In this document: piece after piece, positions 12,940 through 14,378 of the stretch
Layout: every line of letters starts with the position of its first letter
Numbering within the stretch: position 1 is the stretch's first letter
From: SURF-21 sp964592775
GTDB taxonomy: Bacteria; Actinomycetota; Geothermincolia; Geothermincolales; RBG-13-55-18
DNA length: 14,378 nucleotides
Reading direction: 5' to 3'
Assembly: GCA_964592775.1 (NCBI GenBank)
Contig: CAZQFX010000067.1
Span: 1-14,378, forward strand
The notes under the pieces: model-generated
The model's input: only the letters and a program-made list of their open reading frames with translations
The model's database searches: none
What the model was told of the DNA's origin: nothing
Program-made: the position numbers and the translations under genes

Positions 12940-14220
12940 ATGAGACACAAGCGCCCCGTGGTCACCAGCCTCGACGAGGCCTGGGTGGAGAGGCACGAGC
13001 CCTTCGCCTATGTCCACTATCGCGATCCGCGTATAAGGTCGGTGCGCATAGATATGGGCTCGGGCGTCGAGGAGATGGCGGACGAGGATATCATCGCGCT
13101 CCACAACCGCATGATAGAGGCGAGGCAGGAGATGCGGGACGGCTTGGAGTACACGGCGGTGGAGGTGCCGGAGGGGGAGGAGCAGATCGCATACCACCCC
13201 CTGGCCGATCAATGGTCGCCGCGCGGCGGAGTGCTCAGATGCGAGATAGGCACCGATGATCTCGATACGCCCGTCTTCTATATAGACGACCACGAACTCA
13301 GCCTGCGCGAGTTCGGACGTATGATGACCGTGTATGCGGGCTGGGGGGTGCGCATCGTCTTCGTGCCCGACGATGAGTTGACCGCGGAGCCGTCGATCGT
13401 CGTCGGCGACCCCGAGAAACACAAGGCCGTCGCCACCGAACCGAGTAAGAAGTACGCGTGGCTGGACAAGTTCTTGACGGTCGACTTTCCCCGCCTCGAT
13501 TCCCCGAGCCTGGGACAGATCCTGGACGAGTTCATGGCCGCCGAGAAAAACCGCGTAAGCCCCGCGACGTCAAGGAAGAACGCGGAAGTGGTGGAGCTTA
13601 TGCGCTCATACCTGAACGGCTACGGCCCCTCGTTCCTCTATGGGGCTGAAAAGGCCAGATTCAAAGCGATCTGCGGCCGCAAGGGGGTCAGACCCATCAC
13701 CTTCTGCGATCTCTACGGCGCGGAGATGATGCCTGTATGCCCGTGGGCCTTCCTCTTCGATTATATGCTCGAAAAGGAGGCCGCCGGCATGCAGCAATTG
13801 CGCCGGGCGGCAAAAGTCGTGCAACGGCTCTTCGCGTGGATGGGCGAGAGGGAATATATATCGCTGGAAACTGCTGACGATGGAATCGCGGTGGGCCAGA
13901 CGGCATACATCATGCTTCCCAGGGCCGAGAAGGTAGCCACCATACTCTATGACTACGCTTCCCGCTGTCCCGTTGACCCGAACAGCCTCGAGGACCAGGA
14001 CTTCCTGGAATTCGACCACTATACCGTGGAAAGGGTGGAGCCATGCAGGATATGGCTCGATTCCTATGACGAGGATGTGGGCATGATCGGCCCCGTGCCC
14101 GTGCCCGAGGAAGCGAGCAAGCTGATCGTGAGAGGCTGGGAGATCGGCTGCGCGATGGGACGTCACGAGGGCAAGTGGATGCTGATGGAGACGGGCAACG
14201 TTCACGTGTATCCCGAATAG
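12940..14220 (+). CDS. DUF7713-like protein with integrase-core-like helical domain
   Basis: A 426-residue soluble protein. Residues 25-160 resemble the DUF7713 family: YRDPRIRSVRIDMGSG, LHNRMIEAR, QWSPRGGVLRCEI (92-103), YIDDHELSLREFGRMM (114-129) and YAGWGVRIVFVPDDE (132-146). A short hinge is followed by a helical region (about 188-310) with SLGQILDEFMAAEK, SPATSRKNAEVVELMRSYLN, ITFCDLYG and the FLFDYMLEKEA, RRAAKVVQRLFAWMGEREYI helices. This recalls the core-binding 'SAM-like' domain of tyrosine recombinases, but no catalytic domain follows. The C-terminus (360-426) is a beta-rich tail ending GNVHVYPE. ATG 12940 is chosen because AAGGAG lies six bases upstream; TTG 12898 would add 14 residues and no ribosome site. 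It stands alone, with no terminator visible. Function is unknown. Confidence 0.7.
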   Translation: MRHKRPVVTSLDEAWVERHEPFAYVHYRDPRIRSVRIDMGSGVEEMADEDIIALHNRMIEARQEMRDGLEYTAVEVPEGEEQIAYHPLADQWSPRGGVLRCEIGTDDLDTPVFYIDDHELSLREFGRMMTVYAGWGVRIVFVPDDELTAEPSIVVGDPEKHKAVATEPSKKYAWLDKFLTVDFPRLDSPSLGQILDEFMAAEKNRVSPATSRKNAEVVELMRSYLNGYGPSFLYGAEKARFKAICGRKGVRPITFCDLYGAEMMPVCPWAFLFDYMLEKEAAGMQQLRRAAKVVQRLFAWMGEREYISLETADDGIAVGQTAYIMLPRAEKVATILYDYASRCPVDPNSLEDQDFLEFDHYTVERVEPCRIWLDSYDEDVGMIGPVPVPEEASKLIVRGWEIGCAMGRHEGKWMLMETGNVHVYPE

Positions 14221-14378
14221 CATGCAAGGCCATAAAGCCGGTGGAGGCGGACCATTGGCGAGATGGCTCCGAAAATATCCTCAGCTGACGACCTGCAGCG
14301 ACTACTCCGGGTAGCCAAGAGCCGTACAACAGCTCTTCGCATGGGCATACGACGTCCTGCATGGTGGTGTATGATATA
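14221..14378. other. Right-end non-coding sequence
   Basis: No gene is visible. AAGAGC (14317-14322) and GCTCTT (14332-14337) form a small hairpin with a nine-base loop and no T-run, so it is not a clear terminator. Confidence 0.4.

Overview
The window looks like an accessory stretch of a GC-rich bacterial chromosome. Strong Shine-Dalgarno sites, frequent TTG and GTG starts, one probable leaderless promoter and an SCP-x type thiolase next to an SCP2-like protein would suit a deep-branching, perhaps subsurface, actinobacterial lineage. That assignment is an inference: there is no rRNA or other phylogenetic marker here.

Layout. 1-450 holds debris: the tail of an IS3-family transposase joined in frame to a ketopantoate-reductase-like fragment. 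752-1315 is an SCP2-like lipid-binding protein and 2122-3303 an SCP-x thiolase with a clear terminator; about 800 bp of gene-poor sequence with a strong palindrome separates them. 3504-4601 and 5742-6815 are two paralogues of an unrecognised family. Each is built from two zinc-ribbon-like (CxxCG) modules and each is broken by one in-frame stop. A BrnT/ribbon-helix-helix toxin-antitoxin pair (4882-5452) and a twin 18-bp palindrome lie between them. A VOC-fold lipoprotein (6812-7339, minus) converges on the second paralogue.

From 7.6 to 12.6 kb the window is a toxin-antitoxin/defence patchwork: a VapBC-like PIN/RHH pair with a near-consensus promoter framed by an inverted repeat; a UPF0158 protein; an AbiEi antitoxin whose AbiEii partner survives only as a head-to-tail remnant; a 5'-truncated HTH-nucleotidyltransferase with a HEPN partner; a DUF2293-like protein preceded by a possible broken reading frame; and an AAA ATPase/DUF4143 protein. 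The right end carries a 426-residue protein with a DUF7713-like N-terminal half and a helical, integrase-core-like second half.

How it fits together: the two lipid/acyl-CoA genes look like ordinary metabolism. The rest reads as a region of repeated insertion and decay, with gene remnants, three single in-frame stops in otherwise gene-like frames, dispersed short repeats, and several small autoregulated modules with visible operator-like palindromes. The most original content is the double-module paralogue pair and the AbiE/nucleotidyltransferase-HEPN junction. No tRNA, rRNA or CRISPR array was seen.
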